Assembly (NCBI GenBank): GCA_004144345.1
Contig: SEEL01000015.1
Span: forward strand, 1 to 64,000
Direction of reading: 5' to 3'
Source: Hyphomicrobiales bacterium
GTDB lineage: Bacteria > Pseudomonadota > Alphaproteobacteria > Rhizobiales > Devosiaceae
Length of the DNA stretch: 64,000 bases
Of the stretch, positions 27,101 through 37,713 are shown one piece after another (position 1 is the stretch's first letter; the number at the start of each line of letters is the position of its first letter). The notes beneath the pieces are model-generated. The model was not told the origin of the DNA and made no database searches. It saw only the letters and a list, made by a program, of their open reading frames with translations. The position numbers and the translations under genes were made by a program.

Positions 27101-27214
27101 GAGCCAGAGCGGCTCGCGGTCCGGCAGGCCAGCGCGCATCGGGAATTCGGTCTCGGGCAGGAACAGGGTCGCGGAATAATCCGTCTCGGCCGCGGCCTTG
27201 GGCGTATCGGTCAT
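24185..27214 (-). CDS. ileS: Isoleucine-tRNA ligase
   Basis: A 1009-residue class I aminoacyl-tRNA synthetase. The HIGH motif is at 74-77 ([12 protein letters not shown]) and KMSKS at about 679-683, with the CP1 editing domain between ([13 protein letters not shown] and [15 protein letters not shown]). ATG 27214 starts the family N-terminus. A stretch of about 400 nt in the editing domain (26130-26530) has clearly lower GC and different codon choice than the rest but stays in frame. The C-terminus overlaps the lspA start. Confidence 0.96.
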   Translation of the reverse strand: MTDTPKAAAETDYSATLFLPETEFPMRAGLPDREPLWLKRWQDMDLYGKQRQAGEGKPLFTLHDGPPYANGNIHIGHALNKILKDLVTRSKTMLGYNSAYVPGWDCHGLPIEWKIEEKYRAKGQDKSKVEINEFRAECRTFAQYWVDTQREEFKRLGVIGDWSDPYLTMSFDAEAQIARELHKLASSGQLYRGSKPVMWSVVERTALAEAEIEYADYESDTIWVKFPIHSSGALLWRGGPVVGAGAKADQEADAKGRELSNYRSQLDAASVVIWTTTPWTIPANRAVSYSNKIAYGLYEVTEAPEGNWAAKGEKYVLADKLAADTFAKAKVGAFTRLSDVTPADLAEITLSHPLRGLAGGYTFEVPLLEGEHVTDDAGTGFVHTAPGHGLDDFGIWMESSRHLQALGIDTAIPYTVDDAGFYTKDAPGFDGARVIDDSGKKGDANNRVITALAERGAMMARGRVKHQYPHSWRSKKPIIYRNTPQWFVYMDRDIEGKAGDTLRARSLAAIDATKFYPDAGQNRLRAMIADRPDWVLSRQRAWGVPIAVFYNVETNEILKDDQVNHRIGQAFEDEGADAWFKPGAKERFLGDAVPDPDNWTKIDDILDVWFESGTTHSWVLRNKQKWPDLQFPAGMYLEGSDQHRGWFHSSLLESCATNGYAPYASVLTHGFTLDGEGRKMSKSLGNTTAPQDIIKQYGADILRLWVAQSDYADDLRIGKDIINTTVDSYRKLRNTMRWLLGNLAHYKADEAVALADMPELERLILNRLSEFDALVREAYGQYDYKRVVAALSNFMNVELSAFYFDIRKDVLYCDPISSTRRRAALTVIDRVFDCLTAWLAPILVFTMEECWLERHSGADVSVHLRQFPDLPADWADAALAEKWEKVREVRKVVNGALEIVRREKTIGSSLEAAPKVYVEDADLRAALDGVDLAEISITSFLDLKPEAAPQGAFTLPEVKGVGVVFDRADAYGRQCLRSRRYFAAADMEGDLSRRDVQALAERKAAGLGA

Positions 27215-27291
27215 TTTGGGCTCTAAAGCGGGAATTGCGGGCCTTTTAGCGACAAAGACCGGCTGGGGCAAAGGCTGATTGGGCCGAGCGG

Positions 27292-28266
27292 TTACTCGAA
27301 GAAGCCCAGCGTCTTGTCGAGATCGCCAAGGGAACCGCACTGGCCGAGGGCTTCGCGGGCCTTGCGGCTGTCGCGGCCGATGGCGGCGATCAGTTCGTCG
27401 AGGCCCTTGTAGATCTCCTGGCCGCGAATGTGGCCGATCAGCGCGATTTCGAGGTGCCGGCCGTAAATATCGGCGTCGAAATCGAACAGGAAGGTCTCGA
27501 AGGGCGGCAATTCATTGTTGAACATGGGCTTGCCGTAGCTCGCCACGCCATCGAGCAGCTTTTCGCCGAGCCGCGCCCGCACCGCATAGACGCCCTGGGC
27601 CAGCGAGAAGCCGGAATTGGTGGCGATATTGGCGGTGGGGAAGCCCAGCAGCCGGCCGCGCTGGTCGCCCTTGATGACTTCGCCACCGAAGAACCAGTGG
27701 TAGCCGAGCATGCCATTGGCGTCGCGCACGTCGCCCACCGTCAGGGCCGCGCGGATGCGGGAGGACGAGACCGGCTCCTCCCCTTGCGGCAGGAGATCGA
27801 GGATATCGACGGTGAAGCCATGGACGGCGCCCGAGGCGCGCAGGAAATCCGGGGTGCCGCGGCGATTGTGCCCGAAATGGAAATCGGCGCCGACCACGAC
27901 GCCGGAGGCGCGGAGCGCCCGGACGAGGAAGCGGTCGACGAAATCCTCAGCGGTGACCATGCTGAGATCGCGCGAAAACGGCATCAGCACGATGCCGTCG
28001 AGGCCGAGCGCCGCCGCTAGCCGCGCCTTGATATCGGGCGGGGTAAGCCGGAACATGAAGGGCTTCGGCGCGAAGACGTCGCGCGGATGCGGCTCGAAGG
28101 TTAGCATGACGGCCGGGGCATTGCGGGCCCTCGCCTGCGCCTTCAGCCGCTCGATGACGGTCTGATGCCCACGGTGGACGCCATCGAACGAGCCGATGGC
28201 AACAACGGCGCCCTTGAGCGCCTCGGGCACCCTGTCGAGCCCGTCGAGCCGATAAAAACTGGTCAC
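27292..28266 (-). CDS. ribF: Bifunctional riboflavin kinase / FAD synthetase
   Basis: A 324-residue enzyme making FMN and FAD. The N-terminal adenylyltransferase domain has [27 protein letters not shown] and SSSRIRAAL. The C-terminal flavokinase domain has [14 protein letters not shown] and an [25 protein letters not shown] end block. The GTG at 28266 gives the expected N-terminus. It belongs to a same-strand run HAD phosphatase-ribF-ileS-lspA; ribF-ileS-lspA is a conserved order. Confidence 0.95.
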   Translation of the reverse strand: MTSFYRLDGLDRVPEALKGAVVAIGSFDGVHRGHQTVIERLKAQARARNAPAVMLTFEPHPRDVFAPKPFMFRLTPPDIKARLAAALGLDGIVLMPFSRDLSMVTAEDFVDRFLVRALRASGVVVGADFHFGHNRRGTPDFLRASGAVHGFTVDILDLLPQGEEPVSSSRIRAALTVGDVRDANGMLGYHWFFGGEVIKGDQRGRLLGFPTANIATNSGFSLAQGVYAVRARLGEKLLDGVASYGKPMFNNELPPFETFLFDFDADIYGRHLEIALIGHIRGQEIYKGLDELIAAIGRDSRKAREALGQCGSLGDLDKTLGFFE

Positions 28267-28312
28267 GCCTGATCCCAGCGTTGGAGATGGCCGCTATATC
28301 GCAACCCTGCCC

Positions 28313-29158
28313 TCACCATGCAAGGCGGGGCATGAAGGCCTTGAGCCGGGCGCCGCTGGGCGCGACCAGCGCCCGGATGGCGTCCGGGTCCGGCGAGCCG
28401 AAGGCGTCGAGTTCGCCGGCATGAATGGAGCCGGTGACGAACAGCAGATCGAGCCCGGCATTGGCGGCGCCGATGGCATCGGTGCGTACGCTATCGCCGA
28501 TGGCGAGGATGCGACCCCGATCGAGCGAGCGGCCGGCGACCTTTTCCGCCACCAGCAGGGCTTCGTCATAGATCGGGCGATAGGGTTTGCCGGCCATGTG
28601 GATCATGCCGCCGCGCGCCTCGTAAAGATCGGCCAGCGCGCCGCCGCAATAGATCAACTGGTCGCCATGTTCGACGACGCGATCGGGATTGGCGCAGATC
28701 ATCGGCAGCTTGCGGGCAAGCCAGGTGGTGATGCGGTCGCTGTAATCGTCGGGCGTCTGGTCGTCATTGTCGAGATCGGTGACGATAACGGCCCGGGCGT
28801 CCTCGGGGGCGCCCAAGGTAATGTCGAGCCCCTCGAACAGGCCGTCATTTTCTTCCGCCGGTCCTACGTAATGCAGGGTCTGGCCGCGATAGGGGACGAG
28901 CATGGCGCGGGTCACGTCGCCGGAGGAGACCACTGCGTCATAGGCTTCGACGGGGACGGCGAGATCGTCGAGCATGTCGATGATGTCGGGCGACGGGCGC
29001 GGCGCGTTGGTGATGAGCACGACCCTGCCCCCGGCCTCGCGGAAGCGGCACAGCGCGTCGACGGCGGCCGGATGCGCGGCGACGCCATTGTGCACGACGC
29101 CCCAGACGTCGGACAGAATGGCATCGTAATTGCCGGCGATGGTTGATAGCGACGACAT
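28313..29158 (-). CDS. HAD-superfamily class IIA phosphatase (NagD-like)
   Basis: A 281-residue HAD hydrolase. Motif I is DVWGVVHNG (about 17-25), motif II VLITNAPRPS, and the C-terminal metal site reads ILAIGDSVRTDAIGAANAG. The cap insertion is of the C2 (NagD) kind. It fits the TIGR01459-type family common in alphaproteobacteria, whose substrate is unclear (sugar phosphates, nucleotides or pyridoxal phosphate in relatives). ATG 29158 lies 5 nt after the stop of the EAL gene, so the two are probably cotranscribed, with ribF next. Confidence 0.88.
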   Translation of the reverse strand: MSSLSTIAGNYDAILSDVWGVVHNGVAAHPAAVDALCRFREAGGRVVLITNAPRPSPDIIDMLDDLAVPVEAYDAVVSSGDVTRAMLVPYRGQTLHYVGPAEENDGLFEGLDITLGAPEDARAVIVTDLDNDDQTPDDYSDRITTWLARKLPMICANPDRVVEHGDQLIYCGGALADLYEARGGMIHMAGKPYRPIYDEALLVAEKVAGRSLDRGRILAIGDSVRTDAIGAANAGLDLLFVTGSIHAGELDAFGSPDPDAIRALVAPSGARLKAFMPRLAW

Positions 29159-29163
29159 GGGTA

Positions 29164-30375
29164 TCAGGCTCCGGCGCGAACGGCCTGCGCGGGGCGGTCG
29201 AGCTGCAGATCGGGGCGCACGGGACCGGGACCGGCAATATGCGGTCCCTGCGCCAGTGTCACGCCGTCCTCGAACATCTGCAGCAATTGCTGCTCGTCGA
29301 TAACGCCCGCTGCGACCAGTTCGATCCCGAAGCGGCGGCCATAGGCGGCGACGTCGGAGGCATGGAAATCGGTAAAGGTGGCGGGCGAGCGGAGGAAGCG
29401 CGTCGCATCGATACGCACGCTCTTGAAGCCGAGCCCCTGCATTTCGGCGTAGTCCACGCGCAGCGACGTGGCGGCGGCGAGCGAGAGCGTGACGCCCATC
29501 TTGCCGATGGCCGCGAGCGAGGCGCGTTCCTTGGCGTTGAGCGCCTTGAACTCGGGCTGCTCGATGACGAAGCAGAGCGAGCCGACGATGGCGCGGTTGG
29601 CATCGAGCGCCGCCAGCACGAGATCGACCGCCTTGGCGCTGCCGAGCGTGGCGCGCGACAGCGGCATGTGCAGCGCCACCGGGGCACCCCCAGTGCGGGC
29701 GCGGCGAGCGATGACGATGGCCTCGTCGATGCCTTCGGATTCGAGCCGGGCGACGACATCCTCGCCGCCATGGCGCGGCATGAAATCGGGCCGGTCGGCC
29801 AATTCGCCATCCTCGAGCACGAGGCGCGGCACGAGATCATAGGCATGGGGTTTGCGCTGCGGCAGCGAGACGATGGGCTCGATGTGGAAGACGACGCGGT
29901 TGTCCTCCACCGCCTGGCGCAGCATTTCGAGCGGAATGACCGGCTCGGGCATGTTGTCGGGATCGGCGACCGGCGCGGGCGGCGTGCGCTCCTCATCGAC
30001 GATGCGGCGGCGCTCTTCGAGCTCGGCGACAGTCTCGGTGACCTGGCGGACGACGGCGCCAAGCACCGAGAGATCGGCCTCGACCGCTTCGAGCCGCGGC
30101 CCGGCCTTCAGTTCAGTGAGCGCATTGATGCGCTGGCTCAGCACCGACCCGGCCTGCGCATCGGTGGAAAGGAGCCGCGACAGATCCTCGACGGCCTTTT
30201 CCAGCCGCTGTTCGGCGCGGCGGCGCACCTGCCGCTCGACCAGAACGATGGCGACACAGCCGAAGGCGATGGCCGTCACCACCGCTTCGATAGGGGTGAA
30301 GGTCAGCCCAAAATAGGCGGCAGCGGCCACGCCCAGCGCGGAAAGTGCGATGAACACATAAACCAGGCCCTGCAA
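29164..30375 (-). CDS. Membrane-anchored degenerate EAL-domain protein
   Basis: A 403-residue protein with two N-terminal hydrophobic helices (about 3-48), a coiled-coil (about 50-130) and a C-terminal EAL-like domain (about 155-390). The signature E-A/V-L-x-R is replaced by YDLVPR, and other metal ligands such as NxD and the DDFG loop are not recognisable. Cyclic-di-GMP hydrolysis is therefore unlikely, and a binding or scaffold role is more plausible. The TTG start is supported by GGGAG about 10 nt upstream. It diverges from the REC-Fis gene across 134 nt and precedes the HAD gene by 5 nt. Confidence 0.78.
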   Translation of the reverse strand: MQGLVYVFIALSALGVAAAAYFGLTFTPIEAVVTAIAFGCVAIVLVERQVRRRAEQRLEKAVEDLSRLLSTDAQAGSVLSQRINALTELKAGPRLEAVEADLSVLGAVVRQVTETVAELEERRRIVDEERTPPAPVADPDNMPEPVIPLEMLRQAVEDNRVVFHIEPIVSLPQRKPHAYDLVPRLVLEDGELADRPDFMPRHGGEDVVARLESEGIDEAIVIARRARTGGAPVALHMPLSRATLGSAKAVDLVLAALDANRAIVGSLCFVIEQPEFKALNAKERASLAAIGKMGVTLSLAAATSLRVDYAEMQGLGFKSVRIDATRFLRSPATFTDFHASDVAAYGRRFGIELVAAGVIDEQQLLQMFEDGVTLAQGPHIAGPGPVRPDLQLDRPAQAVRAGA

Positions 30376-30509
30376 GGCTTCGCCGCTCCCTCAGATTCGC
30401 TTGGCAGGCTGCACAATAGGCTGCCGACGAGGCCGGTCCAAACGGATTATTTACCCTAAAAGGTCAACATCCCCCGTGAGTAAAGCGTCCTCCTCCGAGT
30501 CCGACTTCC

Positions 30510-31184
30510 ATGACTGAGCCCAATCTGACCCACGCCGACCTGCCGCCGCGTCTGTTGCTGATCGATGGCGGCCGCCAGTTGCAGGCGCGTATCGCCGCGT
30601 CGCTGGCGGCGGAGTTTGAAGCGGCGCCCGTCGTGGTGGAGATCACGGCCGGCCGGTCGGCGCTCGATCTGCTGCGCACCTCGACCTTCGACGCCATCGT
30701 CGCCGACCTCGATGCGCTTGCCGACATTTCCGACCGCGCCGACGACAGGATCGGCCGCCTCGCCCGGGCCTCGTCCGGCGCGCTGGTGATCGTGCTTTCC
30801 GCCGACGCGGGCATTTCGGTGGCGCTGGCCGCGATGCGCGCCGGTGCCCATGACTGCATCGGCAAGGCGATCGACGGGCCGCGGCTGACGACGCTGATCG
30901 GTGAGCTCGCCCGCCGGCACGGCAAGGCGCGCTGCCTGACTCGCAATTTGCCGCCGATGGAACCGGCTGCCCCGGTGACCCAATTGGCGGCGCCCAGCAT
31001 TCCCAACATGCGCGACCTGGTGATGCCGATGTGGCGGCAGGAGCAGCGCATCATCGAAGAAGCGATCCAGCAATTCGCCGGCAATGTGGCCCTCGCCGCC
31101 GCCGCCCTCGAACTCAGCCCCTCGACGATCTACCGCAAGCGCCAGGCCTGGGCCGAAATGGACGATCGCCGCGGCGCGGCGTGA
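30510..31184 (+). CDS. Response-regulator-like protein with Fis-type DNA-binding domain
   Basis: A 224-residue protein. The first 130 residues look like a receiver domain: Asp66 at the phosphoacceptor position (FDAIVADLD) and Lys119 at the conserved lysine, but the usual DD acidic pair is reduced to IDG (Asp19). The C-terminal 45 residues form a Fis-family helix-turn-helix (QQFAGNVALAAAALELSPSTIYRKRQ). The layout resembles ActR/RegA/PrrA-like regulators without an AAA+ domain. No partner kinase is adjacent. It diverges from the degenerate EAL gene and converges with a glycosyltransferase gene 4 nt away. Confidence 0.75.
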   Translation: MTEPNLTHADLPPRLLLIDGGRQLQARIAASLAAEFEAAPVVVEITAGRSALDLLRTSTFDAIVADLDALADISDRADDRIGRLARASSGALVIVLSADAGISVALAAMRAGAHDCIGKAIDGPRLTTLIGELARRHGKARCLTRNLPPMEPAAPVTQLAAPSIPNMRDLVMPMWRQEQRIIEEAIQQFAGNVALAAAALELSPSTIYRKRQAWAEMDDRRGAA

Positions 31185-31188
31185 GGGA

Positions 31189-32640
31189 TCAGGGCGAGGG
31201 TTCGCGAATGGCGAGCCAGGTGGATCCGCCAAACCGTCTGGTGGCGTTCCAGCTACCGCCGAGCGTCTCCGTCAGTTGCTTAATGTACCGGGCATCGACC
31301 GATAAATCGGCGACGAACAACCGCGCGCCTTCAGGCAGCGCTGATCCCAGCTTGCCCGGATCGGTCTCGGTCAGGTCACATGCTGGCGATTGGTCGAGAT
31401 AGTATCGCACTGAAGACGCCTGGTACGGCTCGAGCACAATCAGGCAATCGCCCGTCGTCATCTGGTAGTTCAGGTCCTCACCCAGCGCCCGGACGTTCTG
31501 GCCGTTCCTCGAGGCACTATCGGACGCGCCGGCGGGCACCAGCCACATCGTGAGCAGCGCCGTGACGGCGGCGAGGGCGACACGGCCGCGCTCGGCAAGT
31601 TCCGCGTAGCCGATCGCGGTAAGCACGAGCAGCGCCGGCAGGCAGCAGATCAGATAGCGCGACACGAACAGAGGCATGATCGTGAGCGAAATGACGATGG
31701 CCGCCGCCCAGGGGCCGAACGCCGAGGCTAGCAGGATCGGAGCGGAGATCGACCGCGGCACCGGCTTATCACCGCCCAGTAAGCGGCTGGGCGCCACCTG
31801 CCGCTTGAACCAGAAGAGGAATGAGACAAGGCAGCCGAGGATGACAAAGGCAAACTGGAGCCAGCTGCCACTGATTTGCGCCAACCCGGCAAAGGGCGTC
31901 ATCCCCTGCAGCGGCGGAATCCAGAAGCCGTTTTCCCGGAGGTCGCGCGCAACCCCGAGGGTGATGAACAACCAGGGCGTGAAGAGAAGGAAGGCGGCAG
32001 CGAACGCGGCGATGCAGCCGAGGATTGCCCTCATGCCCGCTCGCTTTGCGATGAGCACGATAACGGACATGCCGCCCAAGGACAGCCAGCTCAGGGCACC
32101 GAAGGGCTGGCTGTAGAGTAGCGCAACGCCGCCGAGCGCGATGACCGCAGCCCTGCCCAGCGTCGGCTTAGCGACATAGGAGATGGAGGCCGCCGTGGTC
32201 AGCGCCGCGGCGAACATCAGCAGCGAGTACATTCGCGCTTCCTGCGAATAGTAGATCGCAAAGCTGGAGAGCGCGACAAGGATGGCGCCGATGAAACCAG
32301 CATGGCGTCCGGCCGACAGGGAGCCGAGCCAATAGACGGCAGGTATCGCCAAGGCGCCAAAGATTGCCGCGGGCAAGCGAAGGACCCATTCGTCCTCGCC
32401 GAGCAGCGACACGGCGAGCGCGGTGAAGATGTTGTATCCGGGAGGGTAAGTATCGCTGGCCGTCTCCAACACAGCATTCACGACGCCGTTTCGCGTCTGC
32501 ATCCACGTCACGGCCTCGTCCAGCCAAAGGCTGTCGAAGCCGAGGCCTCGCAAGCGAAGTGCGGCGCCGAAGGCCGTGATCAGCACGACCGCCAGAACGA
32601 CATGCGTTCGGGCGACTGGCGGCGCAACCCGTCCCGTCAT
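31189..32640 (-). CDS. Glycosyltransferase family 39-like membrane protein (ArnT/PMT group)
   Basis: A 483-residue polytopic protein with about ten to twelve hydrophobic segments and the GT-C signature near the N-terminus, LRLRGLGFDSLWLDEAVTW, where the acidic DE pair is the catalytic region. It probably uses a polyprenyl-phosphate sugar donor made by the neighbouring DPM1-like enzyme and acts on the periplasmic side. ATG 32640 follows GGGGA and lies 26 nt after the upstream gene. The acceptor (lipid A, polysaccharide or protein) is unknown. GC is a little lower than that of the surroundings. Confidence 0.82.
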   Translation of the reverse strand: MTGRVAPPVARTHVVLAVVLITAFGAALRLRGLGFDSLWLDEAVTWMQTRNGVVNAVLETASDTYPPGYNIFTALAVSLLGEDEWVLRLPAAIFGALAIPAVYWLGSLSAGRHAGFIGAILVALSSFAIYYSQEARMYSLLMFAAALTTAASISYVAKPTLGRAAVIALGGVALLYSQPFGALSWLSLGGMSVIVLIAKRAGMRAILGCIAAFAAAFLLFTPWLFITLGVARDLRENGFWIPPLQGMTPFAGLAQISGSWLQFAFVILGCLVSFLFWFKRQVAPSRLLGGDKPVPRSISAPILLASAFGPWAAAIVISLTIMPLFVSRYLICCLPALLVLTAIGYAELAERGRVALAAVTALLTMWLVPAGASDSASRNGQNVRALGEDLNYQMTTGDCLIVLEPYQASSVRYYLDQSPACDLTETDPGKLGSALPEGARLFVADLSVDARYIKQLTETLGGSWNATRRFGGSTWLAIREPSP

Positions 32641-32666
32641 TGTTTTGTTCCCCACGGCGAGGGCCG

Positions 32667-33815
32667 TCACCGCCAGGTGAAGACCTTGGTCACCGAGTAG
32701 TTGAAGACCACGCTCATCAGGACGCCTGCGAAGCCGGCGATCCAGAGGCTGTGGTCGATGACGTAGATCCAGTTGGCGACCGAGACGTTGGCGATCGCGC
32801 CGAACGAGCACACCGCATAGAAGGTCAGGAGGCCCGTGAAATAGCGCCAGCCGCGCAGCTTGCGGTTGGCGTAGGTCAGCTCGTTGTTGAGCATGAAATT
32901 GAAGGTCATGGCGACGATTGTCGCGCTGAGCTGGGCCCAGAAGAAGTTGAAGCCGAGCAGCGCCGAGGTGGCCCAGAGCGTTCCCATATGGACGAAGACG
33001 CCGAGGCCGCCGACGAGGCCGAACAGCAGGAAGCTGGCCGGCAGGAGGCCGCCCGTCAGCTTGCTCAGCACGAGGCCGAGGAACTGCACGACGACCAGCG
33101 AGCTCATCTTGCTTTCGCCGGCATGGCGCGGGCGGAAAGTGTAGGGCACTTCGCCGAGGCGCAATTCCGTGCCGCGGCGGGCGCGGGCCCGGCCGGCGGA
33201 GACGATGATATCGAGCAGGATCTTGAAGCCTTCGCTCGACAGCGAGGGCGCGATCTCGTCGAACACGTCGCGGCGCATCAGGAAGAAGCCGCTCATCGGG
33301 TCGGAGAGCGCCTTGCCTGTCACGAGGCCCGAGAGCCGGGTGGCGAAGCGGCTGCCCGCCTCGCGGGCCTTGCTGAGCCCCTCGCCCACTGCGCCAGCTC
33401 CGGCATAGCGCGTGCCTACCACGACGTGGTCGCCGGCCAGGGCCTTGTCGAGCATTTGCGGCAGGATGCGCTCATCATGCTGGTGGTCGGCGTCGATGAC
33501 GGCGAAATAGGGGGCGGCGCTGGCCGAAATGCCCTCGATCACGGCCGAGCTCAGGCCGCGGCGGCCAATCCGGTGGATGCAGCGCACATTGGCGTGGCGG
33601 CGGGCCAGATCCTTGACCACGGCGGCAGTGCCATCGGGCGAATTGTCGTCGACGACGATGAATTCAAACGGAATATCGCCCAACGCCGTGCTGACGAGGT
33701 CAAACAGGGACACGACATTGTCGCGCTCGTTGAACGTCGGAACGATGACGGCCAGCTGCGGGGAATTCCAGATCTGCTGGGCCGTGAAGGCCTTGGGGTC
33801 GAGTTCGACGGTCAA
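32667..33815 (-). CDS. Dolichol-phosphate-mannose synthase-like GT2 fused to a GtrA domain
   Basis: A 382-residue fusion. Residues about 20-245 form a GT2 domain with VIVPTFNERDNV, VVDDNSPDGT and DADHQHDE as the nucleotide-sugar and metal motifs; DPMSGFFLMRR is typical of DPM1 relatives. Residues about 255-380 have four membrane helices matching GtrA. Such fusions make and possibly flip polyprenyl-phosphate hexose. The GT39-like gene follows directly, so the two likely form a donor-synthesis and transfer pair. It diverges from groESL. Confidence 0.88.
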   Translation of the reverse strand: MTVELDPKAFTAQQIWNSPQLAVIVPTFNERDNVVSLFDLVSTALGDIPFEFIVVDDNSPDGTAAVVKDLARRHANVRCIHRIGRRGLSSAVIEGISASAAPYFAVIDADHQHDERILPQMLDKALAGDHVVVGTRYAGAGAVGEGLSKAREAGSRFATRLSGLVTGKALSDPMSGFFLMRRDVFDEIAPSLSSEGFKILLDIIVSAGRARARRGTELRLGEVPYTFRPRHAGESKMSSLVVVQFLGLVLSKLTGGLLPASFLLFGLVGGLGVFVHMGTLWATSALLGFNFFWAQLSATIVAMTFNFMLNNELTYANRKLRGWRYFTGLLTFYAVCSFGAIANVSVANWIYVIDHSLWIAGFAGVLMSVVFNYSVTKVFTWR

Positions 33816-33919
33816 AACAAGAGGTCCGCTGTTTTCGGTTGGCGCCCAATATCGCGCCGGGGCTCAAATCCGCAAGGGCATGGAGCGTTCCGTCCCCGCA
33901 AGAGCCTGCATGGCGCGTC

Positions 33920-33948
33920 TTGACTCGATTTGGACCCCCTCCTATATC
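33920..33948 (+). promoter_or_regulatory. Sigma-70-type promoter of groESL
   Basis: TTGACT (33920-33925) and TATATC (33943-33948) are separated by 17 nt, close to the vegetative consensus. The predicted start of transcription falls about 33955, just before the CIRCE element, placing CIRCE in the early transcribed region. No RpoH-type -35 CTTGAA is evident. Confidence 0.72.
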
Positions 33949-33960
33949 CCCCAACACCTG

Positions 33961-33987
33961 TTAGCACTCGGCAATCCAGAGTGCTAA
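33961..33987 (+). promoter_or_regulatory. CIRCE element (HrcA operator) of groESL
   Basis: TTAGCACTC-N9-GAGTGCTAA is a perfect match to the CIRCE consensus. HrcA binds it and represses groESL until heat stress; GroEL itself supports HrcA folding. The element lies 34 nt upstream of groES. hrcA is not in this window. Confidence 0.97.
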
Positions 33988-34021
33988 CAGCCGGATTTCA
34001 AAGGATTCCATAGGAGCAATC

Positions 34022-34309
34022 ATGGCATTCCGTCCCCTGCACGACCGCGTGGTCGTTCGCCGCGTCGATGGCGAAGAAAAGACCGCTGGCGGCATCATCA
34101 TCCCCGATACCGCCAAAGAGAAGCCCTCCGAGGGCGTGATCGAGGCCGTGGGCCCGGGCGCCCGCGACGAGAGCGGCAAGATCGTGGCGCTCGACGTCAA
34201 GGTCGGTGACCGCGTCCTGTTCGGCAAGTGGAGCGGCACGGAAGTGAAGCTCGACGGCAAGGACCTGCTGATCATGAAGGAAACCGACATCATGGGCGTG
34301 ATCGGCTGA
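34022..34309 (+). CDS. groES: Co-chaperonin GroES
   Basis: A 95-residue cap of the GroEL chaperonin. [33 protein letters not shown] and the mobile loop are canonical, as is the end block [29 protein letters not shown]. Codon choice is strongly biased to highly expressed codons. It is the first gene of the CIRCE-controlled operon, 41 nt before groEL. Confidence 0.98.
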   Translation: MAFRPLHDRVVVRRVDGEEKTAGGIIIPDTAKEKPSEGVIEAVGPGARDESGKIVALDVKVGDRVLFGKWSGTEVKLDGKDLLIMKETDIMGVIG

Positions 34310-34338
34310 GCCGAACCGTCTCTGATTCCCAACCTTAA

Positions 34339-35991
<1,653 letters not shown>

Positions 35992-36021
35992 GGAAGTCCC
36001 TACCCCCACGCTTCAAGCTTG

Positions 36022-36044
36022 CTGGGCCGGTCAAGCCGGCCCAG
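36022..36044 (+). terminator. GC hairpin after groEL
   Basis: CTGGGCCGG and CCGGCCCAG form a perfect 9-bp stem around a 5-nt loop, 30 nt past the groEL stop. There is no T-run, so it may protect the transcript 3' end or pause polymerase before the stronger terminator at 36115. Confidence 0.5.
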
Positions 36045-36114
36045 ATGGTGGCATGGACTTCCAAGGTCCGCACCAGACAGCTTAGTCCAGACTTCCCAGT
36101 CACGGACTTCGATC

Positions 36115-36147
36115 AGGGCGCAGATGGCAACATCTGCGCCCTTTTTG
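36115..36147 (+). terminator. Rho-independent terminator of groESL
   Basis: GGGCGCAGAT and ATCTGCGCCC form a 10-bp stem with a 6-nt loop followed by TTTTTG. This is a textbook intrinsic terminator on the plus strand, before the convergent permease gene. Confidence 0.92.
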
Positions 36148-36206
36148 TTGGGCGGAGAATTAGCGCACGGCAGGACACAGCGCCTAGCGCCGGCCGACGG
36201 CTTTCC

Positions 36207-36956
36207 CTAGCGGAAGAAGATCAGCTTGATGGCCAGGGCCAGCGAGATGACCACGACCAGCGGGCGGATCAGCTTGGCGCCATAGCGGATGCCGGTGCGG
36301 GCACCGAGATAGCCGCCGATCAACTGGCCCACGGCCATGGCGCCCGCTGCCGCCCAGACGACATCGCCCGAGGGGATGAAGAGCGCCAGCGCACCGAGAT
36401 TGGACGCGAGGTTGAGGATCTTGGTGTTGCCCGCGGCGCGGGTGACGCCAAGCCCGAACAGGGCCACGAAGCCCATGGTGAGGAACGAGCCCGTGCCGGG
36501 GCCGAAGATGCCGTCATAGAAGCCGACGATGAGGCCCATCAGCGGCACGAACAGCTCGAAGCGCAGCCGCGAATGCTTGTCCTTGTCGCTCAGGGCCGGG
36601 GCGAACAGGAAGTAGAGCGCGATCGGCACGAGCGCGATGGGCACCGCGACCTGCAGCACGGACGTATCGATCTGCTTGATCAGCGACGCGCCGACAAAGG
36701 CCGCGGCGAAGGTCGCGACAATCGCCACCAGCAGCGCCCGCAGCGAGACGAAGCCGCCGCGCCAATAGGTGAGCGCCGCCGCACCCGTGCCGATCACCGA
36801 CTGCACTTTGTTGGTGCCGAGGGCCGCGACCGGCGGCACACCGGCGGCGAGCAGAGCCGGCAGCGCGATGAGACCGCCGCCGCCGGCGATCGCATCGACG
36901 AAGCCGGCCAGCAGGCCGGCGCCGCCCAGTGCTACAAGGACCATCGGATCTAGCAT
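36207..36956 (-). CDS. TauE/SafE (TSUP) family permease
   Basis: A 249-residue protein with about eight hydrophobic helices. The duplicated TSUP motifs GFVDAIAGGGGLIALPALLAAG (N-terminal half) and GFYDGIFGPGTGSFLTMGFV (C-terminal half) are clear. Family members export or import sulfite, sulfonates or other organic anions; the substrate is unknown here. It follows hisG in the same direction after 28 nt and may be at the end of that transcript. Confidence 0.9.
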   Translation of the reverse strand: MLDPMVLVALGGAGLLAGFVDAIAGGGGLIALPALLAAGVPPVAALGTNKVQSVIGTGAAALTYWRGGFVSLRALLVAIVATFAAAFVGASLIKQIDTSVLQVAVPIALVPIALYFLFAPALSDKDKHSRLRFELFVPLMGLIVGFYDGIFGPGTGSFLTMGFVALFGLGVTRAAGNTKILNLASNLGALALFIPSGDVVWAAAGAMAVGQLIGGYLGARTGIRYGAKLIRPLVVVISLALAIKLIFFR

Positions 36957-36984
36957 CAGCAGAGGTCCTGGCGCGGCAAGTGGA

Positions 36985-37713
36985 TCAAACCTGGGTGGAA
37001 ATGCCCGGCGGGATGCCGCCCATGATCGACAGCAGGGCTTCGAGCTGCGCCTTCTTCATCGGCGTCCAGTTGGCGGCCTTGGAAACGATCAGCTGCGCCT
37101 CGCTCTTGAGGATGAGGCCATCCTCGAGGATGCGCAGTGAATTGGCGGCCAGCGTTTCGCCGGACGAGGTGATGTCGACGATCAGATCCGCGGCGCCCGA
37201 GGCCGGCGCGGCTTCGGTGGCGCCGGCGCTCTCGACGATGCGGTATTCGGCGATGCCGTGATCGGCGAAGAATTTGCGCGTCAGGTGCACATATTTGGTG
37301 GCGATGCGCAGCCAGCGGCCATGGCGGGCGCGGAAGTCGGAGGCGACATCGGCGAGGTCGCCCATGTTGACGACATCGATCCATGCATCGGGCACGGCGA
37401 CGATGACATCGGCATGGCCGAACTGCAGCGGCTTGACGAAGACCACATTGCGGGCGCCGTTCTCGGCCGCCTCATGGATGAGGTCGGAACCGGTGACGCC
37501 GATATCGATGGTGCCCATGATCAGCTCGCGGGCGATTTCGGCGGCCGGGTAGAACAGCACCGACACCTGCGGCTGGTCCTTGATGGAGCCGACATAGGAA
37601 CGCGCGCCGCCGGGCCGGATGATCGCCAGCCGGGATTCGCCGAAGACGCGGCGCGTCTCTTCCTCGAGACGGCCCTTGCTGGGCACCGCGATGGTAAGCG
37701 TTTCGCCGGTCAT
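36985..37713 (-). CDS. hisG: ATP phosphoribosyltransferase, short form
   Basis: A 242-residue catalytic subunit for the first step of histidine synthesis (ATP plus PRPP). It begins LTIAVPSKGRLEEET and has DIGVTGSDLI and the PRPP-site block DLIVDITSSGETLAANSL. It lacks the C-terminal regulatory ACT-like domain of long HisG and so depends on HisZ, encoded just upstream. ATG 37713 overlaps the hisZ stop by 4 nt. Confidence 0.95.
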   Translation of the reverse strand: MTGETLTIAVPSKGRLEEETRRVFGESRLAIIRPGGARSYVGSIKDQPQVSVLFYPAAEIARELIMGTIDIGVTGSDLIHEAAENGARNVVFVKPLQFGHADVIVAVPDAWIDVVNMGDLADVASDFRARHGRWLRIATKYVHLTRKFFADHGIAEYRIVESAGATEAAPASGAADLIVDITSSGETLAANSLRILEDGLILKSEAQLIVSKAANWTPMKKAQLEALLSIMGGIPPGISTQV

